DNA of 64,000 nucleotides from Candidatus Jordarchaeales archaeon (GTDB lineage Archaea; Asgardarchaeota; Jordiarchaeia; Jordiarchaeales; Freyrarchaeaceae), in contig JAWAHN010000003.1 in NCBI GenBank assembly GCA_038889235.1, positions 381,673 to 445,672 of the forward strand. Reading direction: 5' to 3'. This document shows positions 44,456 to 51,935 of this stretch, one piece after another. The notes beneath the pieces are model-generated. The model was not told the DNA's origin, did no database searches, and worked only from the letters and a program-made list of their open reading frames with translations. The position numbers and the translations under genes are program-made. The number at the start of each line of letters is the position of its first letter. Within the stretch, counting starts at the first letter, position 1.

Positions 44456-45136
44456 TTGAGTGATGCTGTCACCCTTATTGCGCGTGCCGTTGGAGGAGTT
44501 GAAGCCCGCCTCATAATACTTAGAGAGCTTTTAAGTGGGCCGAAGACCGGGGTGGAGTTGAGGTATGCCCTCGCCAGGAGACTGGGTGTCCCCCCTAGGG
44601 CGATCTCGGATGCGAAGATATACTTCAACCTTCAGGCCTTAGAGAACAGCGGAATCATAGTACGCTATAGGGATTGGAAGAACAAGTACGCTGAAATAAA
44701 CCCGAAAATGCTTCAAGCCGTGAGGAAGTATTTGAACATCACTGCTCCTGTTATGTGCCTCGCAGCCCTAGACTCTGAGCCCCTCCTTACAAAAGAGATA
44801 GGGTGGCGTTTAAGGGAGCAAGAAGGAATATCGCCTAGCAGGTACATTTTCATAGCGGAGGACAAAATGAGGGGGAAAATCGGGGGGTTGACGGGGGAAG
44901 CGGAAGTGCTGTGGGTTGACGACGAGACGCTCCACGACTACGAGAGGGTTTACGAAATCGCCGAGGAAGCCCTCAAGAAAGCTATCTCTAAATATGAACC
45001 CATAATCGATGTGACGGACGGGACGAGGGTGACGGTCGCAGCCTTCCAGCAGCTCGCGTGGGAGTATGGGCTCCGCGTCTTCTACCTCAAGGGGAAGCCT
45101 TACGAGAAGAGAAGGGTGGTCTGGATTAGGGGCTAG
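44456..45136 (+). CDS. Winged-helix protein with CARF-like ligand domain
   Basis: A 226-residue protein. Residues 1-90 form a winged-helix domain (ELRYALARRLGVPPRAISDA, then LQALENSGIIVRYRD). Residues 95-226 look like a Rossmann-type CARF domain: an early strand APVMCLAALDSEP and the late motif IIDVTDGTRVTVAAFQQLAW. That late motif matches the DxTGGT-type loop that binds cyclic oligoadenylates in CRISPR-linked CARF proteins, with D in place of the first G. No CRISPR array or cas gene is present in the window. TTG 44456 is used. Its stop codon shares the bases CTAG with the convergent comB gene. Confidence 0.65.
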   Translation: MSDAVTLIARAVGGVEARLIILRELLSGPKTGVELRYALARRLGVPPRAISDAKIYFNLQALENSGIIVRYRDWKNKYAEINPKMLQAVRKYLNITAPVMCLAALDSEPLLTKEIGWRLREQEGISPSRYIFIAEDKMRGKIGGLTGEAEVLWVDDETLHDYERVYEIAEEALKKAISKYEPIIDVTDGTRVTVAAFQQLAWEYGLRVFYLKGKPYEKRRVVWIRG

Positions 45137-45816
45137 TACTCGACGAACATGCCGCCTTTAATCACAGGCACCACGCTGCTCGCGTTTAGCTGGGAGCAGT
45201 ACTCGACATCCCTCCAGAGTCCTATGGAGGCGAGTTCTTTGGCGCTCGGCGAGTTCAAGACGCACTCTTTGTAGTCCGGTGGCTCCCTTCCTTCGACAAA
45301 GCACTTTATAACGCACGCCGTCACATAGTCCTCCGGGCTAAACTCCCCTCTCCTCCCGACGTGGACCACAGTGAGCTTCCTCCCAGTCTTAGTAGCCTCA
45401 CTTCCAGCTGCTTCAGCCACAGCAGAAGCGTTCCTCAGGCAGCCTGCAAATACGGCTGGAGCCCCCATCGCCTGGCAGACCGCTTGCGTGAAGTTAGTGG
45501 TGGTCAAGACTACTATCTTTCCCTCAACGACGTCACGGGTAAACTCCAATGGGGAGTTGCCGAAATCGAAGCCGGGGATCTTCAGCCCTCGCCTCTCGCC
45601 CGCCAGCAGGACGCCAACCCCTCGAGTCCTCAAAAGCTCCCTCGCCTTTCCTACAGCTTCTTCAATAGTGAGCGCTGGGACGACGCCCACGCCTCCATTT
45701 TCTAGTATTGTTGTAACTGTGGTACTGGCTCTCAGCGTGTCCACTACAACCAATATGTGCCCCTTCAATGCGGCTCTTAGAGCGCCTTCGGCGCCGAATG
45801 CCAACCTAACTATCAT
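45133..45816 (-). CDS. comB: 2-phosphosulfolactate phosphatase
   Basis: A 227-residue magnesium-dependent phosphatase that converts 2-phosphosulfolactate to sulfolactate, the second step of coenzyme M synthesis from PEP and sulfite. Family motifs: VVVDTLRASTTVTTILENG near residue 24, LLAGERRGLKIPGFDFGNSP near 70, and LTTTNFTQAV near 104. The gene overlaps comA by four bases. Its presence behind comA is strong support for coenzyme M synthesis, although ComB proteins also occur in some bacteria. Confidence 0.93.
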   Translation of the reverse strand: MIVRLAFGAEGALRAALKGHILVVVDTLRASTTVTTILENGGVGVVPALTIEEAVGKARELLRTRGVGVLLAGERRGLKIPGFDFGNSPLEFTRDVVEGKIVVLTTTNFTQAVCQAMGAPAVFAGCLRNASAVAEAAGSEATKTGRKLTVVHVGRRGEFSPEDYVTACVIKCFVEGREPPDYKECVLNSPSAKELASIGLWRDVEYCSQLNASSVVPVIKGGMFVEY

Positions 45817-46610
45817 TTCAACCCCTTTAAGAGGAGGTCTGGCATCGTATCCCCTCTGAGCCCGAGACGCAACGTTTCGAGCGACACCACGTCCTCCGGG
45901 TGAATGTTACCAAGGTTAACGTCTGGACCAAACCTCTTAATCAGCCACACTTGTTGAGACCTTAGTGGAGCCTCCCATATGATCTTCTCGTGTGGAACGG
46001 CTTGCACGATTGACTCGACAAAGTCCTTCTTCACGTCCCCCTTCGCGTCATAGGGCCCTATTCCGATGCCGCTCTCCCTTGCTTCGACAACAACGTAGTC
46101 AGCCCCGGCTTCGAGTTCACGCTTCATCAGCTCAACTCTTTCCGTGAGGGGGATGGATGCGTCCTCCTCTGGCTTCTTCTTTCCAACCTCGGTGATCACA
46201 GGGTTAAAGCCAAACCTTTTAGCCAGCCTTAGCAGTCCAAGCTTTTCTTCAACATTCATTCTAACAATTCCGTTCGAGATTTCAAGCGAGGAAAAACCTA
46301 ACTCGCGCAGGAAAGAAAGAAACTCCTCAACCTTATCTCTGGCGTAGGCAGCCTCCACGCTCGATCCGCCTGGGAGCGCCATCACCCCAAACTCCTCACA
46401 AAGCTTAATCTTCTCCTTCACAACATTCAGGGGCATGATGAGCCAAGTGCACCAGCCAAACTTCCAAAGGTCAACGTACTCGCCCGCAGCCTCCAAAACA
46501 CTACGCATTTCCGACACACCAATACCACGGTCGATTACCAAAGTTAAACCGCGCGACCTAGGTTTTGAGCACCGCTTCACGAGGGAGAGCTCAAACAACT
46601 GGGGACACAT
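45813..46610 (-). CDS. comA: Phosphosulfolactate synthase
   Basis: A 265-residue TIM-barrel enzyme that adds sulfite to PEP to form phosphosulfolactate, the first step of coenzyme M synthesis. Typical segments are KPRSRGLTLVIDRGIGVSEM at residues 16-35, DLWKFGWCTWLIMP near 50, GVMALPGGSSVEAAYARDK near 75, and VEARESGIGIGPYDAKGDVK near 175. It lies 146 bases behind the small hydrogenase peptide gene on the same strand and overlaps comB. Hydrogenase and CoM synthesis may therefore share a transcript. Confidence 0.94.
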   Translation of the reverse strand: MCPQLFELSLVKRCSKPRSRGLTLVIDRGIGVSEMRSVLEAAGEYVDLWKFGWCTWLIMPLNVVKEKIKLCEEFGVMALPGGSSVEAAYARDKVEEFLSFLRELGFSSLEISNGIVRMNVEEKLGLLRLAKRFGFNPVITEVGKKKPEEDASIPLTERVELMKRELEAGADYVVVEARESGIGIGPYDAKGDVKKDFVESIVQAVPHEKIIWEAPLRSQQVWLIKRFGPDVNLGNIHPEDVVSLETLRLGLRGDTMPDLLLKGLK

Positions 46611-46663
46611 AGCACCACCCGACCCATACTACCAAAAAAATCGCCATTAAAATCTAGCGCGAA

Positions 46664-46756
46664 AGAAGGAAGGGAAAGGGCATCCCCCTGCTAGGGGGCG
46701 GTCCCCACCCCCGCTGGACCTTTCAGGGGATGAGTCATCCCCAGCCCGGGAACCCT
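46664..46756 (-). other. GC-rich structured 3' region behind the hydrogenase peptide gene, SECIS candidate region
   Basis: Directly after the stop of the small gene the leftward transcript carries several perfect stems: GGGGAT-GACTC-ATCCCC, GGGGG-n9-CCCCC and CCCCC-TAGCA-GGGGG, plus AAAGGG at one end and CCCTTT at the other. A UGAAA lies between stems. Archaeal SECIS elements sit in 3' UTRs and have a GAA/A internal loop near a short GC stem. I cannot place that motif convincingly by eye, so the SECIS role is only a candidate. A terminator or comA leader function is also possible. Confidence 0.4.
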
Positions 46757-46906
46757 TTAAGACTCGCTCAGCTCAATAGTCTTCTCAGCGATTTTCTCGC
46801 CCTTGTGGTTGACGACAACCAGGTGGGCGGCACAACCAAGTCAGCAGTCGTAAGCCCGCATGATAACCTCAATCAAGTTTAAGAGTTTAGGATCCAACTC
46901 CACCAT
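46757..46906 (-). CDS. vhuU: VhuU-like hydrogenase peptide with probable selenocysteine (in-frame TGA)
   Basis: A 49-codon gene. It starts at ATG 46906 after GGGAGG and ends at TAA, with one in-frame TGA at codon 22. It reads MVELDPKLLNLIEVIMRAYD, then C, TGA, LGCAAH, then a 21-residue tail. [NiFe]-hydrogenase large subunits end in DPCxxCxxH, which binds the Ni-Fe site. Here D-C-TGA-L-G-C-A-A-H puts TGA at the first cysteine. MvhA, 19 bases upstream, lacks this motif. In Methanococcus the same part is a separate selenocysteine peptide, VhuU. The cysteine in place of proline before the TGA is unusual. The tail would be removed by a maturation protease. Selenocysteine decoding itself is inferred. 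Confidence 0.85.
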
Positions 46907-46925
46907 AAGGTTCAAACCTCCCTAA

Positions 46926-48248
46926 CTACTTAAACCAAGGCTCCGGGAACTTAAGCTTCTCGTGAATTCTTTCCTCCAGAACCTGCTTAGCTGCGACCAA
47001 CATCGACTTTTCAACCGCGGCGATGTTGTTGTTAGTCGCCACGATAAGGTTCGCCTTCCTTATTACACCTTCATCGTCAGTCCAATAGTTGTATATCAAT
47101 GTTCCACGTGGCGCCTCGACGATAGCTACACCGTTACCCTCCCTTGGACGCACGTCGGCACGCTTAACATCGGAGCTAACTATCTCAGGGTCTTCTAGGA
47201 GCTTCCTGGCTTTCTCTATGGCTTCCATTAGCTCGACTATCCTAGCCCAGTTGTAAGCCAGCGTTGCGTGGCATGGCCTCCCAACAGCGTCCCTGAACTC
47301 CTTAAGCAGCTCCTGAGCTCTGGGAGTCTCCATCTTGTCAGCTACGTTGAGCCTAGCTAGTGGGCCGGCTCGCCATATACCTTCGGGGTACCCTGCAGGC
47401 TTGAAGAATATGTGTGTCGCGTAGGAGTGAGGAGCAACGTGCTCGCCAACATACTGCAAGTAGTCTTTCTTCGGGAAGTCTGCCACAATCTTACCTTCAG
47501 GGTCCATAACCCTGACGGTTGCTTTCCTGTCGTAAATTGTGTGAACACCGTTAACATTCAGCCCAACATAGTAGGTTGGAACTACGCCAAGCTTCGTGAT
47601 CACGTCCAAGTAGCCTTCAACAACTTTCCTCGCAACTTCAATAGTGAAGTCCATAAGTCCCTCTGCTTCGTCGATGAGCTTTAGCAGCCTGTCCCGCTCC
47701 TCCTCAGTAAGCCTTTTCGCTTGACCGCCCGGAACACCAGTCACCGGGTGAACTGAGCGGCCTCCGATGGTCTTAACAATCTCTTGGCCAATCCTCATCA
47801 GAGCGATGGCTTTCTTGACAGCGTCGGGCATATGCTTGAAAACACCTACAAGGTTTCTAATCGACGGGTCGGCGAACGGTCCAGCGAGGAAGTCCGGGGC
47901 GGCTAGAGCGTAGAAGTGTAGAGCGTGACTTGAAATCTGCTTACCTTGCATCATCAGGTCTCTAAGCTTCACGGCAGCGCTGGGCGGTTCAACATCCCAT
48001 GCTGCTTCAACAGCCTCAACCGAGCAGACGTGGTGGGGCACGGGGCATATGCCGCAGATACGTGGCGTCAGTATTGGTGCTTCTTCAGCAAGCCTGCCCT
48101 CAAGGAACTTTTCGAACATACGTGTCAGCGTAACACAGAACTTAAGGTCCTTTACTCCGCCTTTCTCGTCCAGCTCGATTACCACATTCGCGTGTCCTTC
48201 AAGCCTTGTCGCAGGCTCGATAACAACAGTCTTTTCCTTCTTGCTCAT
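46926..48248 (-). CDS. mvhA: F420-non-reducing hydrogenase, large subunit lacking the C-terminal motif
   Basis: A 440-residue group 3c [NiFe] large subunit. The N-terminal nickel motif is present (TPRICGICPVPHHVCSVEA, residues 61-79), as are GVPGGQAKRLTEEE and HATLAYNWARIVELMEAIE. The protein ends at KLKFPEPWFK and has no DPCxxCxxH, so alone it could not build the active site. The missing piece is encoded by the next gene. This is VhuA/VhuU-type splitting, not truncation by damage, because the reading frame ends cleanly and a new ribosome site follows. MvhA feeds electrons from H2 to MvhG, MvhD and HdrA. Confidence 0.95.
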   Translation of the reverse strand: MSKKEKTVVIEPATRLEGHANVVIELDEKGGVKDLKFCVTLTRMFEKFLEGRLAEEAPILTPRICGICPVPHHVCSVEAVEAAWDVEPPSAAVKLRDLMMQGKQISSHALHFYALAAPDFLAGPFADPSIRNLVGVFKHMPDAVKKAIALMRIGQEIVKTIGGRSVHPVTGVPGGQAKRLTEEERDRLLKLIDEAEGLMDFTIEVARKVVEGYLDVITKLGVVPTYYVGLNVNGVHTIYDRKATVRVMDPEGKIVADFPKKDYLQYVGEHVAPHSYATHIFFKPAGYPEGIWRAGPLARLNVADKMETPRAQELLKEFRDAVGRPCHATLAYNWARIVELMEAIEKARKLLEDPEIVSSDVKRADVRPREGNGVAIVEAPRGTLIYNYWTDDEGVIRKANLIVATNNNIAAVEKSMLVAAKQVLEERIHEKLKFPEPWFK

Positions 48249-48262
48249 CTACCAACACCCAC

Positions 48263-49174
48263 CTACTTCTTTTTAGACACGGCTTTCGGTATTATCGAGG
48301 ACGGTAAGGTAAACTTTGAGAACGTACCCACAACGTCTTTGACTGATTGAACAAGCTCCTCTGGGCTAACCGACTCGTAGTCCACTATGCTCGCTAAGGC
48401 GCTGAGCATCTTTGCTCCCTGGTCTAAAACGTTTGGTCCGGGGCCCATGCAGCCTCTGCACGGCACCCCCGCCCTCGTGCAAACGGCTCCACACCCCTCC
48501 CTGGTCGCTGGCCCCATGCATATGTAGCCCTGCTCTAAGAGGCATTTTTCGGGGTCAGGTATGCCTTCAAACGCCCTCTTAACCTTCTTTATGGTTATGA
48601 CTTCCGATTTGACGCGTGGGCATTCGTCACAAAGCGTCCTTTCCTTGAGCTTTGGCATTTCTCCTCTTAGTAAGCTGGTGACCACTTCAGCTATCAGGGG
48701 CGGCTCGGGCGGGCATCCCGGAAGGAAGAGGTCGTATTTAACGTACTCGCGGTTTGGCTTAACGTACTCGAGCATCTTGGGGACATGCATGTCCGGGATT
48801 TTCTTGTCGACAACGCTTTCGGCTTCCATGAACTTCCGCTTTAAGCCTTCATCTATCTGGTAGAGGTTTAGCAGCGCTGGGCTTCCGCCGTAAGTCGAAC
48901 AGGTGCCGTATGATACGAGCAGCTTGCACTTCTGCCTTGCAAGTTTCAACAAGTATAAGTCTTCTTCCGTCCTACAGAAGCCCTCGGTGAACCCTACGTC
49001 GACCGAGCCGTCGGGGAGCTTTTCAACGTCATGCAACTTGTAGTCTACTACGGTGTGCCAGTATACTATTTCAAGTTGAGGTAGGACGTCGGCGAGGGTT
49101 TCATGTAAGTCTACGAGACTCTGGTGGCACCCCCAACAAGAGGCGAGTTGTACAAACATAACCTTTACAGGCAT
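48263..49174 (-). CDS. mvhG: F420-non-reducing hydrogenase, small subunit
   Basis: A 303-residue electron-transfer subunit of the Mvh hydrogenase. The proximal cluster ligands include ASCWGCHQSLVDLHE (residues 11-25) and VSYGTCSTYGGSPAL (near 95), with LFLPGCPPEPPLIAEVV near 152. The C-terminal part has further cysteines (CLLEQGYICMGPATREGCG, then CTRAGVPCRGCMGPGP) for the medial and distal clusters. It lies between mvhD and mvhA with 11-14 base gaps. The absence of a signal peptide fits a cytoplasmic group 3 enzyme. Confidence 0.95.
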   Translation of the reverse strand: MPVKVMFVQLASCWGCHQSLVDLHETLADVLPQLEIVYWHTVVDYKLHDVEKLPDGSVDVGFTEGFCRTEEDLYLLKLARQKCKLLVSYGTCSTYGGSPALLNLYQIDEGLKRKFMEAESVVDKKIPDMHVPKMLEYVKPNREYVKYDLFLPGCPPEPPLIAEVVTSLLRGEMPKLKERTLCDECPRVKSEVITIKKVKRAFEGIPDPEKCLLEQGYICMGPATREGCGAVCTRAGVPCRGCMGPGPNVLDQGAKMLSALASIVDYESVSPEELVQSVKDVVGTFSKFTLPSSIIPKAVSKKK

Positions 49175-49185
49175 ACGTCGCCCTC

Positions 49186-49605
49186 CTACTTAGCTTTTCG
49201 GAGCGGGCTTGGTCCGAGCTCCTTTAAAATGTTAACGAACTCCTCAACGGTTTTCACAAGCTCTGCGCCCTCACTAGCTGAAATCCACCTTAACATAAGT
49301 CTTTCCGGCTCAATCCCTAACTGTTTAAGCATCTCCCTTAGCAACGCTATTCTACGCTCAGCCCTGTAATTTCCTTTCACGTAGTGGCAGTCTCCGGGGT
49401 GGCAGCCCGCAACTAGGACGCCGTCAGCACCCAGCTCGAAAGCCTTGAGCACGAATTGAGGGTCAACCCTACCGCTGCAGAGCACTCTAATAATTCTCAC
49501 GTTTGGGGGGTACTGCATTCTACTAGTCCCAGCCATGTCGGCGCCAGCGTACGAGCACCAATTGCAAAATATGCCTAGTATTTTGGGTTCAAAGTCGTCT
49601 GACAA
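49186..49605 (-). CDS. mvhD: Mvh hydrogenase delta subunit, iron-sulfur link to HdrA
   Basis: A 139-residue [2Fe-2S] protein that carries electrons from the hydrogenase to HdrA. The cysteine pattern is typical: [20 protein letters not shown] (residues 9-28), [14 protein letters not shown], and [15 protein letters not shown]. In Methanococcus VhuD and some relatives one of these cysteines can be selenocysteine. Here all are encoded as cysteine. It is the first gene of the leftward operon and reads from the region shared with hdrA. Confidence 0.94.
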   Translation of the reverse strand: MSDDFEPKILGIFCNWCSYAGADMAGTSRMQYPPNVRIIRVLCSGRVDPQFVLKAFELGADGVLVAGCHPGDCHYVKGNYRAERRIALLREMLKQLGIEPERLMLRWISASEGAELVKTVEEFVNILKELGPSPLRKAK

Positions 49606-49796
49606 TTTTTCATCTCCCTACTTTTTCGAGGGCGCTGAACTAAAATTTCGTATTCACGAAGAGCCTTTTAATATTTTAAGCTTTTGGGAGAATTCAACTT
49701 CCAGTTTTTACTCAAAGAGCTCAGGCTGGAAACAAAAAGATATTTATTTTTGACGATATGTTTGATTGGCTGATATAGCTTCGGGAAGGGGTTTCC
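49606..49796. promoter_or_regulatory. Divergent promoter region between mvhDGA and hdrA
   Basis: A leftward TATA-like box (CTTAAAATATTAAAAGG on the minus strand, about 49670-49686) serves mvhD. A rightward one (GATATTTATTTTTG, about 49737-49750) serves hdrA, followed by GGGAAGGGG before the ATG. Back-to-back promoters would let one regulator control hydrogenase and heterodisulfide reductase together. I see no clear inverted repeat between them. Confidence 0.6.
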
Positions 49797-51758
49797 ATGA
49801 GTGATAAGAAAGGCGCCGAGAACGTCCGCATAGGAGTTTTCGTGTGCCATTGTGGTACCAATATTGCTGGGGTCATAAACGTCGAGGAGCTCGTCAAATA
49901 CGCTTCCAAGCTTCCGGGGGTTGTTGTCGCTAAGGATTACCGTTTCATGTGTTCCGACCCGGGCCAGAACATGATTAAGGAGGCCATAAGAGACTATAAG
50001 CTTAACAGGGTTGTGGTCGCAGCCTGCAGCCCGAGGCTTCACGAGGAAACCTTTAGGAAAGCCGTGGAGGCTGCTGGTTTAAACCCGTTCCTATTCGAGA
50101 TGGCGAACATTAGAGAGCACTCAAGCTGGGTTCACATGAGGAGGCCTAAGGAAGCGCTAGAAAAGGCTAAAGACTTGATTAGAATGGCTGTCGCGAAAGT
50201 TAGGGTCTCAGAGCCGTTGGAAGTTAAAATGGTGCCTGTCAAGGGAACGTGCGTCATTATAGGTGGCGGCGTTGCCGGAATTTCGGCTGCACTCGACTTA
50301 GCTGACGCGGGCTTCAAAGTACATCTTGTTGAGTCGTCACCTTCAATCGGTGGGCGGATGGCACAGCTGGACAAGACTTTTCCAACCATGGACTGCTCCG
50401 CCTGCATACTGACACCGTTAATGGTGATGGTTGCCCGCCATCCGAACATTACGCTTCACGCTTACAGTGAGGTCGTGAGTGTTGACGGGTACGTGGGGAA
50501 CTTCAAGGTAAAGATAAGAGAGAAGTCGAGGTACGTGAAGAAGGAAGCGTGCACAGGGTGCGGTCTCTGTACTGACGTCTGCCCAGTACATGTGCCAAAC
50601 GAGTTCGAGCTGGGGCTCGGCGTGAGAAAAGCAATATACGTTCCCTTCCCCCAGGCGGTCCCCAACACTTACACTATAGATAGGGATAAGTGCATAGAGT
50701 GCGAGTTGTGCACCAAGGTCTGCGAGGCCAAAGCAATAGACTTCAACATGCAGGACAAGGAGATCGAGATTGAAGCCGGAACGATAATAGTGGCGACTGG
50801 ATATGACATCTTCCAGCCCTACGAAATGTACCAGTACGGCTATGGCAGGTACGAGAACGTGATAACTTCTCTCCACATGGAGAGGCTCCTCAGCGCATCT
50901 GGGCCAACTGGAGGAAAGGTGATTGTCCCGTCGAGTGGTGAGAAGCCCAAGCGCGTAGCTTTCGTTCAGTGTGTGGGCTCAAGGGACGAGCACTACTTCC
51001 CCTACTGCTCGAGGGTTTGTTGCATGTACAGCTTGAAACACGCGAGACAGATAAAGGAGAAGTACCCTGACACCGAAGTGTACATCTTCTTCATAGACGT
51101 GAGAGCTTTCGGCAAGGGTTACGAGGAGTTCTACGAGATGGCTGCCAGAGAGTACGATGTGAAGATAGTAAGGGGCAAAGTGGCTGAGATATACGAGGAC
51201 CCGAAGACCAAGAAATTACTCGTTAGGGCTGAAGACAGCCTTGTAGGCGAGCCCATAGAAATGGAGTTCGACATGGTTGTTCTCGCCACAGCAGTCAAGC
51301 CAAGTGCGGGAGCTGAAAAGATACAGCAGATACTGAAGCTCTCTAGAAGCGCGGACGGATTCTTCCTAGAAGCCCACCCCAAGCTGAGACCAGTAGACAC
51401 GTTCACTGACGGAGTATTTGTGGCAGGTATGGCCCAAGGTCCGAAGGATATACCGGACACCGTGGCGCAGGCTAAGGGTGCGGCTGCGAGGGCTGCAGCT
51501 CTCATGGGCAAGGGAGAGGTCGCGATAGAGCCGTACTACGCCGTGGTCAACGAGGAAATATGCTCCGGGTGCAAGACGTGCTCCGGGATCTGCCCATACG
51601 GGGCAATAAGCTACAACGAGGACGGCAGAGCAGTAATAAACAGCGCTCTATGCAAGGGCTGCGGTGCATGCGCGGCAGCATGCCCATCAAACGCGATAGA
51701 GCCAAACCACTTCAAGTTCCGCCAGATCATGGAACAGATACTGGCGGCGTTCGAGTAA
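49797..51758 (+). CDS. hdrA: Heterodisulfide reductase subunit A
   Basis: A 653-residue flavin-bifurcating subunit. Order of parts: VFVCHCGTNIAGVINVEELV (N-terminal cluster domain), YRFMCSDPGQNMIKEA, the FAD site VIIGGGVAGISAALDLADAG (residues 153-172), LDKTFPTMDCSACILTPLM, ferredoxin motifs CTGCGLCTDVCP and CIECELCTKVCE, a second flavin segment, and two further clusters CSGCKTCSGICP and CKGCGACAAACP at the C-terminus. All positions where HdrA selenoproteins use selenocysteine are cysteine here. It couples H2 oxidation by Mvh to reduction of ferredoxin and the CoM-CoB heterodisulfide or a related disulfide. Confidence 0.97.
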   Translation: MSDKKGAENVRIGVFVCHCGTNIAGVINVEELVKYASKLPGVVVAKDYRFMCSDPGQNMIKEAIRDYKLNRVVVAACSPRLHEETFRKAVEAAGLNPFLFEMANIREHSSWVHMRRPKEALEKAKDLIRMAVAKVRVSEPLEVKMVPVKGTCVIIGGGVAGISAALDLADAGFKVHLVESSPSIGGRMAQLDKTFPTMDCSACILTPLMVMVARHPNITLHAYSEVVSVDGYVGNFKVKIREKSRYVKKEACTGCGLCTDVCPVHVPNEFELGLGVRKAIYVPFPQAVPNTYTIDRDKCIECELCTKVCEAKAIDFNMQDKEIEIEAGTIIVATGYDIFQPYEMYQYGYGRYENVITSLHMERLLSASGPTGGKVIVPSSGEKPKRVAFVQCVGSRDEHYFPYCSRVCCMYSLKHARQIKEKYPDTEVYIFFIDVRAFGKGYEEFYEMAAREYDVKIVRGKVAEIYEDPKTKKLLVRAEDSLVGEPIEMEFDMVVLATAVKPSAGAEKIQQILKLSRSADGFFLEAHPKLRPVDTFTDGVFVAGMAQGPKDIPDTVAQAKGAAARAAALMGKGEVAIEPYYAVVNEEICSGCKTCSGICPYGAISYNEDGRAVINSALCKGCGACAAACPSNAIEPNHFKFRQIMEQILAAFE

Positions 51759-51935
51759 CGCGAACACCCAACTGCACCTCTTATACCTCCCTTTCTTTTC
51801 TCTGCTCGAGCCGCACACTTCTTCGACACGTTTCTTCCTTAAGTTGCTGACCCTGTGATCGCCACGTTTTTCGCCTAATCAAACCTGTAACGTTTTAACA
51901 AAGCCCTAGACAAATAGAGGAAACTTTTTTATAGA

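Noticed and set aside
48263-51758. Possible further selenocysteine sites in mvhG, mvhD and hdrA
   Set aside because: Checked at the positions known from Methanococcus VhuD and HdrA. All are ordinary cysteine codons with uninterrupted frames.
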